Counted from the first letter of the stretch, positions 34,420-44,475 are shown. The stretch: DNA of 64,000 nt from Azophilus sp963663395 (GCA_963663395.1 OY760226.1:4402001-4466000), one strand, 5' to 3'. Notes: generated from the letters alone by a model not told the origin. Made by a program: numbers and translations.

Positions 34420-34825
34420 CCGAGGGGGCCCAGCTTCGGCACGCCGGCCGCCGACAGATCGACATGGACGGCCGGTAGCGCGGAGAGGCTCGACACCTTC
34501 GCCTCCACCGCCTGCTCACGCGTCGGTTCGAGAAAATTGGCGCGTCCCTTGAACACGAGACGCGGGCGGTATCCGGCCAACACCTCGACGCGTAGTGCTG
34601 GCGTGACTACGCGGCCAACCCCGATCTCCAACGCCTCGGGTGTCCCGAAGTCACCGATAGAACCGTAGGGTAGGGCGCCCTGTTGCCGCCCTGGCCGCAG
34701 CCGTATAGCGCCGCCGGAGACACACTCAAACAGTCCCGGTCGGAGAAGACCGTCTCGGCAGGGCGGTCGAGGCCGATCCCGGCGCGCAGATAGACGTCCC
34801 CGGTCTCCGCGGGCCGCACAGGTCG
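34420..34825 (-). pseudogene. Decayed outer-membrane beta-barrel protein
   Basis: Two frames carry adjoining pieces of one protein: TGDVYLRAGIGLDRPAETVF then, after a frameshift near 34670, IGDFGTPEALEIGVGRVVTP, LRVEVLAGYRPRLVFKGRAN and VPKLGPLGPFVA. These are strands of an Opa/OmpW-like surface barrel. The signal peptide is absent and the C-terminal strands are replaced by the IS21 remnant at about 34410. It was probably intact before the IS21 insertion. Confidence 0.55.
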
Positions 34826-35551
34826 TCAATCGCGCTTGAGGCGTCTCAGAACCTCCTTGGCCCGTTTCGCGTTAGTCCCCACATCGCTGATGCCTACGCG
34901 AGAGGCACTACGTACGTCAACCACGGACCCTCCTGGAAATTCCCTTATCCGGACTGCCACGTCATCCTTGAATGCAAACCAGAAAGTGGAGTCTACAGCT
35001 TCAATGAGGCCGTCCTCCGAGTGTGTCGCTACGACCTCCATGCCCATCGCCTCAAGTACTTCGAGCGCTTTGGCCAATGCCTCAGTTGGAGTCGCTCGCA
35101 TGAAAAACGGCTCCATCCAAGGATAGTGTTCTTCCTGAATCGTTTCGACCATTGCCGCATCCAACTCCAGCGAGTTGGAGTTCTCACCACGTAGCGCGAC
35201 GATCACATTGTACTGCGGCGGATCTTCCGTGTTGGTGGAGACCTGATAAATCGGTGGCGCGGAGACAGCGCGCAGAAGATGCATGCCCAGGAATACGACG
35301 AGCGCGAAGGAAGCCGCAAGGCCCGATGCTACTACCCAGAGATCCCTGCCATGTAATCGACGCCGTGCCACGACAATCCCGGGAATGCCGCAGCCGACGC
35401 CTATGAGACCCAACAATCCGCCCAACTGGAACAGAGCGAATCCGACGACATAGTCCCAAAGCTCAAATCGAGCCCCTAGTGCCCCGAGAGGCACCACCAC
35501 AACGGCTGCTATGCCGACAGCCAAAATCGATTTCGACCACCAGGATGTCAT
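34826..35551 (-). CDS. DUF1499 membrane protein
   Basis: A 241-residue protein with three hydrophobic helices near the N terminus (ILAVGIAAVVVVPLGALGA; LFQLGGLLGLIGVGCGIPG; WVVASGLAASFALVVFLGM) and a C-terminal DUF1499 domain: IYQVSTNTEDPPQY, EDGLIEAVDSTFWFAFKDD, VAVRIREF and VVDVRSASRVGISDVGTNAKR. Function of the family is unknown. The ATG at 35551 is preferred to a TTG four codons earlier. Confidence 0.8.
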   Translation of the reverse strand: MTSWWSKSILAVGIAAVVVVPLGALGARFELWDYVVGFALFQLGGLLGLIGVGCGIPGIVVARRRLHGRDLWVVASGLAASFALVVFLGMHLLRAVSAPPIYQVSTNTEDPPQYNVIVALRGENSNSLELDAAMVETIQEEHYPWMEPFFMRATPTEALAKALEVLEAMGMEVVATHSEDGLIEAVDSTFWFAFKDDVAVRIREFPGGSVVDVRSASRVGISDVGTNAKRAKEVLRRLKRD

Positions 35552-35817
35552 GAACGAGCACAAAGCAATTCACCAAAGCCAGCATATAGCAAACGCGACA
35601 ACAGCGCCTTCGTCGACATCAATTCGAGGACGTTCAATCTGCACCTACAGGATTTATGGGCCATTTTTTGCATGGGTTGTTCAGCATCGGCTTCGATGCT
35701 TCATCGTTGCCGAATTTCTCCTTCGACGAGCATACCGCCGTTACACGCAACCGGTTCGGGGCTATGGGGTGGTGGCTCTTTAGGAATTAGTCGGGGGCGT
35801 TAGGACTTCAATAGTCG

Positions 35818-36042
35818 CTACTTGCAGTCTCTGAATTCCGTAACGTCCTCCGCAAGCCACTCGCGGTAGAATTCGTAGGTATTCACCACAACCTTGGGTA
35901 TGGCTCCACGGGGGCATTCCGATTCGCAGACCGGCCCACCGGCCGCCGCAGCTACGACGAAAGCCAGTATTGTGGGAATCACGACTACAGCCGCTACGAA
36001 CACAAACAAACCCGACACGACGGCACTTACTTTGTCCAGCAC
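35818..36042 (-). CDS. Small single-pass membrane protein, unknown
   Basis: With the GTG at 36042, preceded by GGGGGGAG, the protein has 74 residues: VLDKVSAVVSGLFVFVAAVV forms a membrane helix with the following VIPTILAFVVAAAAG, then a short tail with a Cys pair (GPVCESECPRGAIPK) and YEFYREWLAEDVTEF. An ATG at 36165 would add 41 residues lacking hydrophobic or family features. It lies in an AT-richer stretch and is not recognised. The gap 36043-36840 has no convincing gene; its low-GC part (36180-36300) differs from the surroundings. Confidence 0.45.
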   Translation of the reverse strand: MLDKVSAVVSGLFVFVAAVVVIPTILAFVVAAAAGGPVCESECPRGAIPKVVVNTYEFYREWLAEDVTEFRDCK

Positions 36043-36840
36043 TCGCTCCCCCCTTTTCTGGTCGGCACTCAGTACTTTCAAAGTTCTTGCTCGGTCTGGA
36101 AATATGCACTGACCGCAATAGCGCTCAGCATTGTACGAACACAGCAAGCCATCATTTGCGTTCAATCAGCACTAGGGATCAACAATTCTAATCTAGTTTG
36201 GCCACAATAGAAGAAATGGCAGCCTACATGCAAAAATTTGTCAATTAAATCAGTTGGCTACAACAATATTTTGTCCTGGTTCAATTCTCCCGTTCCAGTC
36301 ATCGCTGGATTCGTCGGGCGGACTGCAAAGACACAGAGTGACTGCGCTTAATACTCGTAAACTTGAATGACGGAGCTGCAGCGCATACGTTGTTCCGTTC
36401 CGCATCCCACACCCGGGGAGGGCTCGGACAACGACGTCGCAAAACGAAGCTTACGGTTGGAGCGACGATCACGTTCTACTGAGAGGCGAAGTTGCATCCC
36501 GGCATTGTCTGGTTCTGGAGCGCGCCGGGACGAGATTCAGTGGAAGGCGAGTTGTCGGACTGGCCATCCTCCCGCCCCGGCACGCATCGCTAATCAGCTT
36601 CGCAGAAATCTTCTCGAATGTGCATCCAGAGGAAACCTTAAGTGATGAGCGTGGCGCGTCTATGGTCAAAAGCAGGATACACGACAGCGACACGTCGTCA
36701 TGTGCGAGAGCGCGGTGGATATGTGGACGAGTCCTTATGGACCGGCGCGCGCGCCCTTCGGGCCGTGTGGACAGTCCGTGGACAACGTTGGCGCGTAGCC
36801 CACCGCCTGCCCACACTCGCGTGCCTCTCGCCCACATTTC

Positions 36841-37771
36841 GTGATCGGAGTCGATACCCACAAGCACACCCACACCGCATCGGTCGTCGATGCATGCGGG
36901 ATGAAGTTCGACGCGTTTGAGCTGCCCGCCGATGCGGCGGGATACCTGCGGATGCACACCCTGGCGCAGCGTCGCGCACCCGGCACCCGTATCTGGGCCA
37001 TCGAAGGTGCTGGCGGGTATGGCCGCGGGTTGGCCACCTATTTGATCGAGCAAGGCGAACGGGTCTTTGAGATCGACCGACCGAAACGCCCGGCACGACG
37101 AGACCGCGCGAAGAACGATGAACTCGACGCAACCCGGGCGGCACGTGAGTACCTCGCCCGCAGGGAACTCACCGAGCTGCGTTCGCGAGGCGCTCGCGAA
37201 GCCATCCGAACGATTCTGCGTACACGTGAATGCGCGGTACGGGCTCGCACCCAAGCGATCAACCACCTGAAGGCGGTTGGTTACGACCGCTCCAGAGAAC
37301 CTGCGAGCGAAGCTCCGAGGGCTTAACTCGCCCGCCCTCGCGGAGCGATGCGCGCGGCTGCGCAGAGTACCGACCCACATCGATGAGATACGCGGCACCA
37401 CCATCGCGCTTCGCGCCGTCGCACGGCGCATCCAGTATCTCAACGCGGAGATCAAAGAACTCAACGCAGAACTTGAGCCGCGCGTGCGGACCTTTGCCCC
37501 TGCGCTCCTGGATGAATCCGGCTTCGGACCCTTCAACGCAGCTGAGATCGTCTGTGCCTGGTCACACCCTGGGCGCGTGCGTTCCGAAGCCGCGTTTGCC
37601 GCCCTTGCCGGTGTCGCACCGGTACGCCGCGCATCGTCACGTGTCACCCGGGCAGGGCCGAAGCGAAGCGAAGGAGCCGCGGAGCGGCTTGACACGGCGC
37701 GATGTGTGGCGTTGCGAGCAGGTGTGACTTTATCGCACCGATTGAGCAGGAGACCCCATTTACGAATATAG
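36841..37771 (+). pseudogene. IS110-family transposase, frameshifted and 3'-truncated
   Basis: The first frame begins with a GTG: MIGVDTHKHTHTASVVDACG, AIEGAGGYGRGLATYL and KNDELDATRAAREYLARREL, giving the RuvC-like DEDD residues. An extra G near 37275 shifts the frame; the second frame continues VTTAPENLRAKLRGLNSPAL and ALAGVAPVRRASSR. The region that normally carries the catalytic Ser motif (PASSG) reads RRASSR and the rest of the C terminus is lost. The 5' stretch 36650-36840 has GC-rich hairpins where IS110 elements carry their bridge RNA. Confidence 0.8.
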
Positions 37772-37794
37772 AAGCATCACCGCTTTGAGCCGCG

Positions 37795-40700
37795 CTACCC
37801 GACCGTCACTGAATCTTGCGCGACACTCCTGGCGCCACGCCTGGACACTGCCCCCAGACGCAGTGTGTAGAGCGCCGGGACCGCCACCATCAGTATGGCC
37901 GTCGTCACCAGAATCCCAAATCCGATCGATGCTGCGAAGGGGCGCAGAAATTGCGCCTGAATGGCGCGTTCGAGAATAAGCGGGGTGAAGGCCAGGAAGG
38001 TCGTGATCGAGGTCAGGAAAATCGGTCGGAATCGTCCTTTAGCTCCTTCGATGATCGCTGTTCGAGTGGGTGCTCCTTCCCTGATGCGCTGATCAATGAA
38101 GTCGATCATGATGAGGGAGTCGTTCACGACCACGCCGCTTAGACCCAGGAAGCCCATGAGCACCGTGGCGCCAATGGGAACCGCCAGAACGACGTGCCCG
38201 AGTATTATGCCGACCAATCCGAACGGGATCACGGCCATGACGATCAACGGTTTCGAGTAGGAGCGCAACGGTGTGGCCAGCAGCGCGAAAATCAGGAACA
38301 TCGCAACCGCGAAGCCGCGATATAGCGAACTCAGCGTATCGAGCTGTTGCTGCTGTTCCCCGCCGTAGGTGTACGTCAGCTCAGGATTCGCAGCGGTTAG
38401 CTCGGCTAGAATCGTTTCCGCCAGGATGCTGTTGGCTTCCCCGCTTGAGATGACCGCCGGGTCGACATCCGCAGTGACGGTCACGACGCGCTGACCGTCG
38501 CGACGCCGAATGGTAGGGGGCGATATGCCCGGGGTAATCGAAACCACCCGACTTATGGGTACCCGACCGCCGCCGGGCGTCCGGACCAGGTAGTTTTCGA
38601 TATCCGTGATGGCATTCCGCTCAGCCACCGGCAAGCGCACGTACACGCGAACTTCCTCCCCGCCACGCTGCACCCGCAACGCTTCCGTGCCGAAAAACGC
38701 GGCGCGCACCTGCCGGGCCACCTCCTCGACGGTCAGCCCGAGGTTGCGCCCTTCCGGCCGTAGCGCGAGCTGCAACTCCTTCACGCCGGGCGCGTGATCA
38801 GAACGGATGTCAAACACCCCCTCCAGCTGACGCAGGCCGTCCACTACGGTGGTTGCAAACTCCGCGAGCCGGGCCGGGTCCGGGTGCGAGAGTACGGCCT
38901 CGACAGGACTCCCCAAGTCGATGACCTCGCCGCTGAACGTCACGCCGCGCACATAGGGCAGGTAACCCACCTCGTCGCGCCAGGCGTCTGCCACCATCCC
39001 GGTAGTGATGTCCCGTTGCTCAGCGCCGACCAGCTTGAACTCGACCGTAGCGACGTTCGCTTCTGGATTGAGCGTGGGTTCGGCAATGACACCGCCGCCC
39101 TCGACCCGCGGCCGTGCGCCGACAGTCACGATGACTCCGGTCAGAAGTGCCGGCGCGCCTTCGGGCAGTTCCTGCGAGAATCGCTCGACGACACGATGGC
39201 CCGCCGCCTCCAGTTCCGCAGCCACCTCGCGTGTGCGATCCGCTGTCGTGCCGTGCGGCATCTCCAGGGTCACCACGACATAATCGCCTTCCACCGCGTC
39301 GACATAGGTGGTCTTGACGATGCCAGCGGGCACGAGCGACACGGTCACCACGAATAAACCGACGGCGCCAGCCATCGTCACTAGGGGTTGATCGGTCGCG
39401 AATCGAAGCAAGCGGTCCAGCGGTCCTTCCACGAACGCGTTGAGCTTGCCGTCGACAAATCCCTGCACGTTGGCCAGGGCGCGTTCGACAGACCCGGCGG
39501 GTGTCCATCCTGGCCCCTGCAGATGAGAAAGGTGGTTGGGTAGAATCAACAGCGATTCGGTCAACGAGATCAGCAGCATCGCAATGATGATCACAGGCAG
39601 CGGGAACCAGATTTCGCCGATGAAGCCGGGCAGGAAGAAAAGCGGCGTAAACGCCGCGATCGAAGTAAGTACCGCAAACGTGAGCGGCACCCTGACCCGC
39701 CGGGCACCGCGTACGGCCGCAACGACCCCCGGCGCTCCTTGCCGGCGCTCATGGTATATGTGTTCGGCTACGACAATCGCATCGTCCACGATGATGCCGA
39801 TGGCGAGGACGAATACAAACAGCGTAATGGTATTGAGCGCGATGTCGAACACCAGCATCACTGCCAGCGCCCCGACGATGGTCGTGGCCAGCCCCACGGT
39901 GACCCACAGGGCGAGCCGCGCCTCCAAGAAAAGAGCCAGGGCGACGAGTACGAGGATGAGGCCCAGAACGCCGTTCTTGACGAGCAGGTCGACGCGTTCC
40001 GAGTAGGTCTGGGATTCGTCGTTCCAGACGGTAACTCCCACCCCATCGGGAAGCCCCGCAGCAACGGTGCTGGCGACGTGCTCCCGCACAGCTTCCGCCA
40101 CTGTGTCAACGTTCTCGTCATCGGCCCGGTAAACCTCGACGAACACCGCCGGCTTCCCCTGATGCCGGACGATCAAGTCGGCCTCCTGGAAGGCGTCGCG
40201 GACATCGGCGATGTCGCCGAGTCGCAGACGCGTGCCGTCGTTTTTGCTTACGACGACGATCTCCTCGAAATCCTGTTGTACGTAGCTCTTGCCGAGCGTG
40301 CGGACCCGTACGTGACCATCCTGGGTCTCAACGCTTCCTGCAGACAGGTCGATGGAGTCCCGGCGCACGCTGTCCGCGACGTCATCGAGCGTCAGTCCAA
40401 GCGCCCGCAACCGGAGCAGCGGCACCTCAATGGACACCTCGTAGTTGCGAGCGCCGCTCGTGTCGACAGACGACACCTCGTTCAGGGCGGCGAGTTGGTC
40501 CTCCACCTGCTGAGCCAACTGCTTCAGTGCACGCTCCGAAACGTCGCCAAAGACGATGAGTCGGACGACACTTTGCCGATTGGTCATCTCGCTGACTTGC
40601 GGACGCTCAGCGGCAGCCGGCAGGGATTGGATACGGTCGACCGCCGATTCGATCTCGTCACGCGCCCGGTCGATGTCGGTACCGGACTTCATCTCAACTC

Positions 40701-41007
40701 GGACGGAAGCCATTCCCGGGGCTGCCACCGACTTGACCGACTTGACGTCGTCGAGAGCACGGACCTGCTCCTCGACCTTTAGAACGATCGACTCCTCCAC
40801 CTCCTCGGGCGTTGCGCCAGGGTGCGCAATGGAGACCTCGATGTGGTTGAAAGAGAAGACGTGCCACGCTTCCCGGCCGAGTCCCGTGAGCGACACGAGG
40901 CCAGCTACCAAAATGGCGAACATGAACAGATTGGCCGCCACGCGGTTTCCGGCCATGTACGCGATCGGCCCACCCCCGGGTTCGATTGGACTGTCGGTTT
41001 GGCTCAT
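37795..41007 (-). CDS. RND efflux transporter permease
   Basis: A 1070-residue inner-membrane pump of the HAE/AcrB-type RND superfamily, but from a branch with short loops: N-terminal helix about residues 21-43, large periplasmic loops, TM block starting VKNGVLGLILVLVALALFLE and ALAVMLVFDIALNTITLFVFVLAIGIIVDDAIVVAEHI, where the conserved TM4 DD pair for proton relay is visible. The C-terminal half repeats this (LLATPLRSYSKPLIVMAVIP…LGLSGVVVNDSLIMIDFI). No membrane-fusion or outer-membrane partner gene is adjacent. It is 47 bp after the GPP34-P450 gene and shares its strand. The substrate is unknown. Confidence 0.9.
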   Translation of the reverse strand: MSQTDSPIEPGGGPIAYMAGNRVAANLFMFAILVAGLVSLTGLGREAWHVFSFNHIEVSIAHPGATPEEVEESIVLKVEEQVRALDDVKSVKSVAAPGMASVRVEMKSGTDIDRARDEIESAVDRIQSLPAAAERPQVSEMTNRQSVVRLIVFGDVSERALKQLAQQVEDQLAALNEVSSVDTSGARNYEVSIEVPLLRLRALGLTLDDVADSVRRDSIDLSAGSVETQDGHVRVRTLGKSYVQQDFEEIVVVSKNDGTRLRLGDIADVRDAFQEADLIVRHQGKPAVFVEVYRADDENVDTVAEAVREHVASTVAAGLPDGVGVTVWNDESQTYSERVDLLVKNGVLGLILVLVALALFLEARLALWVTVGLATTIVGALAVMLVFDIALNTITLFVFVLAIGIIVDDAIVVAEHIYHERRQGAPGVVAAVRGARRVRVPLTFAVLTSIAAFTPLFFLPGFIGEIWFPLPVIIIAMLLISLTESLLILPNHLSHLQGPGWTPAGSVERALANVQGFVDGKLNAFVEGPLDRLLRFATDQPLVTMAGAVGLFVVTVSLVPAGIVKTTYVDAVEGDYVVVTLEMPHGTTADRTREVAAELEAAGHRVVERFSQELPEGAPALLTGVIVTVGARPRVEGGGVIAEPTLNPEANVATVEFKLVGAEQRDITTGMVADAWRDEVGYLPYVRGVTFSGEVIDLGSPVEAVLSHPDPARLAEFATTVVDGLRQLEGVFDIRSDHAPGVKELQLALRPEGRNLGLTVEEVARQVRAAFFGTEALRVQRGGEEVRVYVRLPVAERNAITDIENYLVRTPGGGRVPISRVVSITPGISPPTIRRRDGQRVVTVTADVDPAVISSGEANSILAETILAELTAANPELTYTYGGEQQQQLDTLSSLYRGFAVAMFLIFALLATPLRSYSKPLIVMAVIPFGLVGIILGHVVLAVPIGATVLMGFLGLSGVVVNDSLIMIDFIDQRIREGAPTRTAIIEGAKGRFRPIFLTSITTFLAFTPLILERAIQAQFLRPFAASIGFGILVTTAILMVAVPALYTLRLGAVSRRGARSVAQDSVTVG

Positions 41008-41054
41008 CTGCCTGTCACGGCTCCCTCACTCAAGGCTCCCGGCTGTGTCGGTCG

Positions 41055-43127
41055 TCAGCCTGAGACGGCAGAGTCGACGCTCGGGAGGGGATTTCTAACC
41101 GAGGCGACCCGGAACTTGAAACTGCTGTGCGGCGACGTAGTCGGGTAGGCCGACTTGCGCAATCGGTAGCCCGGTGGCGACGCCTCCAGATTCAGGTGAT
41201 GGGCGAGGAGGAGCAGGTTGACAATCAGCAGCAACCGCGTCCAGCGATGCATCGGGCAGCGATGTGCGTCGCACCCGAACGGCGCATACACGCCGGGTGC
41301 CAGATGCTCAGCCCGACTTGGCGCGAAGCGGTCCGGGTCGAACTTGTCGCGGTCCCGCCAATGTTCCTCGAAATAGTGCGGAGCCGCGAAGGCGATGAGC
41401 AGGGAAGAACCGGGTGGGATGCGCTTGCCACACAACTCAAAACCGTTCTTCGCCGTACGCAGGGAACCGGCTCCTACCGGGTGCAATCGACACACTTCCA
41501 TGAAAAATCGTTCCGTCTGGGCGACGGTATCCGTACTCAGTTCCTCGGCGCTCGGGTCACCGTGTTTGAAACAGGCGTCTGCCTCCGCACGGATCGCATC
41601 CAGCAGGCGCGGGTTGTCGAGCAGTTCATAGACGGCGAAGCTCAGCAGATTGCCCAGATTCTGACCCGCTATCAGGACGCTAAGGAACGCATAGTTAAGG
41701 TGGTTGGCCGGTAGAGCATGTGGATCTGCACGATGTTGCAGGAGAATCTCGTCGGCGATATCTCGAGGTCTGTTGGTGGACTCGAGACCGGTGTGGGACC
41801 CGACGATCTCGTCCACCACCCCGTCGAGCCGTGTGCGTATACGCCGCATCTTCCTCGTGTGCATCATGAAACCCGGCAAAATGCCCATAATCTGAGTTTT
41901 GACGGCCCGCTCTTCGTAATCCTTCAACCCCGGAATGAAATCGTCCCGCCCTATGCCAAGGCCGATCTCGGCGATAACCTTGCCCATCAGCATCAGCATC
42001 TCGGAATGCGTCGACTGTACCCCCCCGGAAACCCAACGACCGAAATGCTGACGACATAGCCCATAGACATCGTCGATCCGCTCCTCCAGCACCGCCAGTT
42101 GCCCACGCTTGTGAACCAGCCCTCTCAGGTGAGCGTGCTCTGGACCGTCGGCGCTCAGAATCGAACCCGGGCATCCGTATACTTCTTCGTAGCCCGTTAC
42201 GTAGTCTTTGGCCCGCAGGTACTTCCACCCATCCCGCTCTGCCCAGTGATTGGCCTCGGCACTTGCCAGGACCACCTGTCTATTTCCTGGCTGCGGGAGT
42301 TCGAAAACTGGCCCGTACTTGCCCGCAAGCTCGGCGAACCACCTGCCGAGGTCCCCGCGGCGCATCGTGGGCGAAAGGAAGTCGCGAATCTTGATTTTTG
42401 GAATGCTCCCACCTTGAGATGGACGCACAACGATGTCTGCGAAGCAGCGGCGAACAGCATTTGCCACGTCCGTACAAGAGCTGTCTTGACACCTGATCGC
42501 CTGCAACTGCGAACGTGCCAGCACCATTTGCTCAGGCGTAAACTGTCGCTGCAGCCCGCCGCAGACATGGACAAGACAAATCAAGGCGACGTCATGCAAC
42601 TCGAGTTCGCCGGTCCCGTCGACGATCCCGGGCAGACGCACCCTGACCGAATCAAGGGAGTGCCCCGGGCACAGTGGTGCCGGGTACTTTCCCGTGTTCA
42701 GAACGTCTTCGGCTATCGCGTGGTTGCCATCCAGATCGGTACGGACAATGTCGAGTCGGGCAAGCCTCGAAAGCACAGTGGCGCTGGCGCGGTCAACATG
42801 GTCGGCAAACCATTCAACCCAATGCTGCACGCTATGTTGCCGCGGGTCATCTGCTATTGCAGCTAGCACCCGGTCCAGGACAACGTTGCCAGTCGGCGTA
42901 TCGTCGGAAAGCGAAACGCGCCCCAGTCGCTGCCTTGAGATGGCAATGCGATCATCAAGCATCAGATCAAGAAGTGCGGCGCCGCCAAGAACGCACTGCA
43001 GCGTCCAATCGTCCAAATGGATGCGCCGCGTCTTGTCGTCCAACAGGAACACAACAAGTTCGTCCAGCACTCCCAGGGATGTTGCTGCAATCCCCTCGTC
43101 CGTACCCGGTGCGGAAGGTTCTTTCAA
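41055..43127 (-). CDS. GPP34 (GOLPH3-like) domain fused to a cytochrome P450
   Basis: A 690-residue two-domain protein. Residues about 17-215 resemble the GPP34/GOLPH3 family, lipid (PI4P)-binding in eukaryotes: GVLDELVVFLLDDKTRRIHL, GGAALLDLMLDDRIAIS, PTGNVVLDRVLAAIADDPRQ. Residues about 235-680 form a P450: I-helix AGQNLGNLLSF (487-497, without the acid/Thr pair), ExxR as EVCR (E544, R547), PERF-like DPDRFAP and the heme loop APFGCDAHRCPMHRW with ligand Cys624. The TTG at 43127 has GAGGG seven bases upstream; no better start is nearby. No ferredoxin or reductase gene is adjacent. Co-transcription with the RND pump suggests a lipid or hydrophobic substrate that is oxidised and exported; this is inference. 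Confidence 0.8.
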   Translation of the reverse strand: MKEPSAPGTDEGIAATSLGVLDELVVFLLDDKTRRIHLDDWTLQCVLGGAALLDLMLDDRIAISRQRLGRVSLSDDTPTGNVVLDRVLAAIADDPRQHSVQHWVEWFADHVDRASATVLSRLARLDIVRTDLDGNHAIAEDVLNTGKYPAPLCPGHSLDSVRVRLPGIVDGTGELELHDVALICLVHVCGGLQRQFTPEQMVLARSQLQAIRCQDSSCTDVANAVRRCFADIVVRPSQGGSIPKIKIRDFLSPTMRRGDLGRWFAELAGKYGPVFELPQPGNRQVVLASAEANHWAERDGWKYLRAKDYVTGYEEVYGCPGSILSADGPEHAHLRGLVHKRGQLAVLEERIDDVYGLCRQHFGRWVSGGVQSTHSEMLMLMGKVIAEIGLGIGRDDFIPGLKDYEERAVKTQIMGILPGFMMHTRKMRRIRTRLDGVVDEIVGSHTGLESTNRPRDIADEILLQHRADPHALPANHLNYAFLSVLIAGQNLGNLLSFAVYELLDNPRLLDAIRAEADACFKHGDPSAEELSTDTVAQTERFFMEVCRLHPVGAGSLRTAKNGFELCGKRIPPGSSLLIAFAAPHYFEEHWRDRDKFDPDRFAPSRAEHLAPGVYAPFGCDAHRCPMHRWTRLLLIVNLLLLAHHLNLEASPPGYRLRKSAYPTTSPHSSFKFRVASVRNPLPSVDSAVSG

Positions 43128-43328
43128 TCAGCCCTCACTTCGATGCCGTCAGAGGACAAAAGCCAATTCCCTTGAGGGGAGAGCGTCTGCACATTTTCGC
43201 GGCGCAAAGCAACGCCCGAACGCCAGACGACGTACCCGCATTTCATTGCCCTGCCTGATTCCCCGCACGATTGGTCCCGACAACTGTAGAACTGACGAGC
43301 AGAACGGTCAATATGTTTGTGTCTATCT

Positions 43329-44475
43329 TGTGAGGTGAGTTCCGGCTTGACTACGATGTAGCGGCAATGCGCGACTTTCTTGTTCTATTCATCCACTTGG
43401 TCGTAACAATCGTCCGTCTGATGCGGCCGGGCGGTGCTCGCGCCATCGTCGCCGAGTCTTTGCTTCTGAAGCAGCAGCTTCTGATCGTCGCTCGTGCCCG
43501 GCGCCGGGCACCGGATCTGCGTCCACTGGACCGGTTGGTCGTGGGTCTCTGCGCAGATCTGATGCGGCGGACGCGCTTGCATCGTTGCGCAATCAATCTG
43601 AAGCCCGCCACGATACTGAACTTTCAGCGGTTGCTGGTGAAGCGCAAGTACAGGGAGTTACTTTCGCCCAAACGACGCGGACGACCGGGGCTAAAGGGCC
43701 CATGTGCCGAATTGATTGCAGCCATCGTGGAGATGAAGCGAATGAATTCGCGCTTCAGTTACCAACGGATTGCCGATCAGGTGAACTTGGCTTTCGATGT
43801 CCCGGTGGACAAACACCTGGTGCGGCGTGTGCTGGCTAAGCATTACCGGCCGGATCCCGGCTCAGGGGGTCCGTCCTGGCTGACCTTTCTCGGTCACAGC
43901 AAGGACAGTCTTTGGAGCGTGGACCTGTTTCGCTGTGAGTCGTTGATCCTCAGGACACATTGGGTGATGGTGGTGCTGGACCAGTACACGCGTCGGATTG
44001 TCGGCTTTGCCGTGTGTCAAGGTTCGCCGGATGGTTCAATGGTCTGCCGGATGCTTCGTCACATCATTTTCGGCTCGACTCCGCCAACGTGCTTGAGTTC
44101 TGACCACGATCCCCTGTTTGAATACCACCGCTGGAAAGCCAATCTGCGGATTCTCGGGGTGAACGAGGTCAAAACCGTTCCCTTCGTACCGCTCTCACAC
44201 CCATTCGTGGAACGCCCGGTTGGCACCGCTCGGCGAGAGTATCTCGACCAGACGCCGGTTTGGAACGCACGGGACCTTGAACGAAAACTGGCCTCGTTCC
44301 AGGAATATTACAACCGCTATCGGGTGCATCAGGGACTCAAGGGACAAGTACCCGACCCGAGAGCTGGCAGCGAAGTCCAGCCAGCGGTTCGCCTCGACGA
44401 CTACCGCTGGAAATCTCACTGTCGCGGCTTGTTTCAACTACCAGTGGCGGCTTGAATTGGAATTCGCACCCCACA
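43329..44475 (+). mobile_element. IS481-like insertion sequence with imperfect terminal inverted repeats
   Basis: The left end TGTGAGGTGAGTTCC (43329-43343) matches the inverted right end GGAATTCGCACCCCACA (44459-44475) apart from two substitutions and a two-base gap. The only gene inside is the transposase at 43367-44455. No clear target duplication is visible. The right-end sequence recurs twice at 45102-45164. Confidence 0.65.
43367..44455 (+). CDS. DDE integrase-core transposase
   Basis: A 362-residue transposase with rve-type catalytic core: SVDLFRCESLILRTHWVMVV (first Asp), SSDHDPLFEYHRW (second Asp) and PFVERPVGTARREYLD (Glu). The N terminus contains a hydrophobic stretch followed by a helix-turn-helix region (RFSYQRIADQVNLAFDVPVD). 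The frame appears intact, so the element may still be active. It is related to, but different from, the remnant at 52.6-53.2 kb. Confidence 0.88.
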   Translation: MRDFLVLFIHLVVTIVRLMRPGGARAIVAESLLLKQQLLIVARARRRAPDLRPLDRLVVGLCADLMRRTRLHRCAINLKPATILNFQRLLVKRKYRELLSPKRRGRPGLKGPCAELIAAIVEMKRMNSRFSYQRIADQVNLAFDVPVDKHLVRRVLAKHYRPDPGSGGPSWLTFLGHSKDSLWSVDLFRCESLILRTHWVMVVLDQYTRRIVGFAVCQGSPDGSMVCRMLRHIIFGSTPPTCLSSDHDPLFEYHRWKANLRILGVNEVKTVPFVPLSHPFVERPVGTARREYLDQTPVWNARDLERKLASFQEYYNRYRVHQGLKGQVPDPRAGSEVQPAVRLDDYRWKSHCRGLFQLPVAA

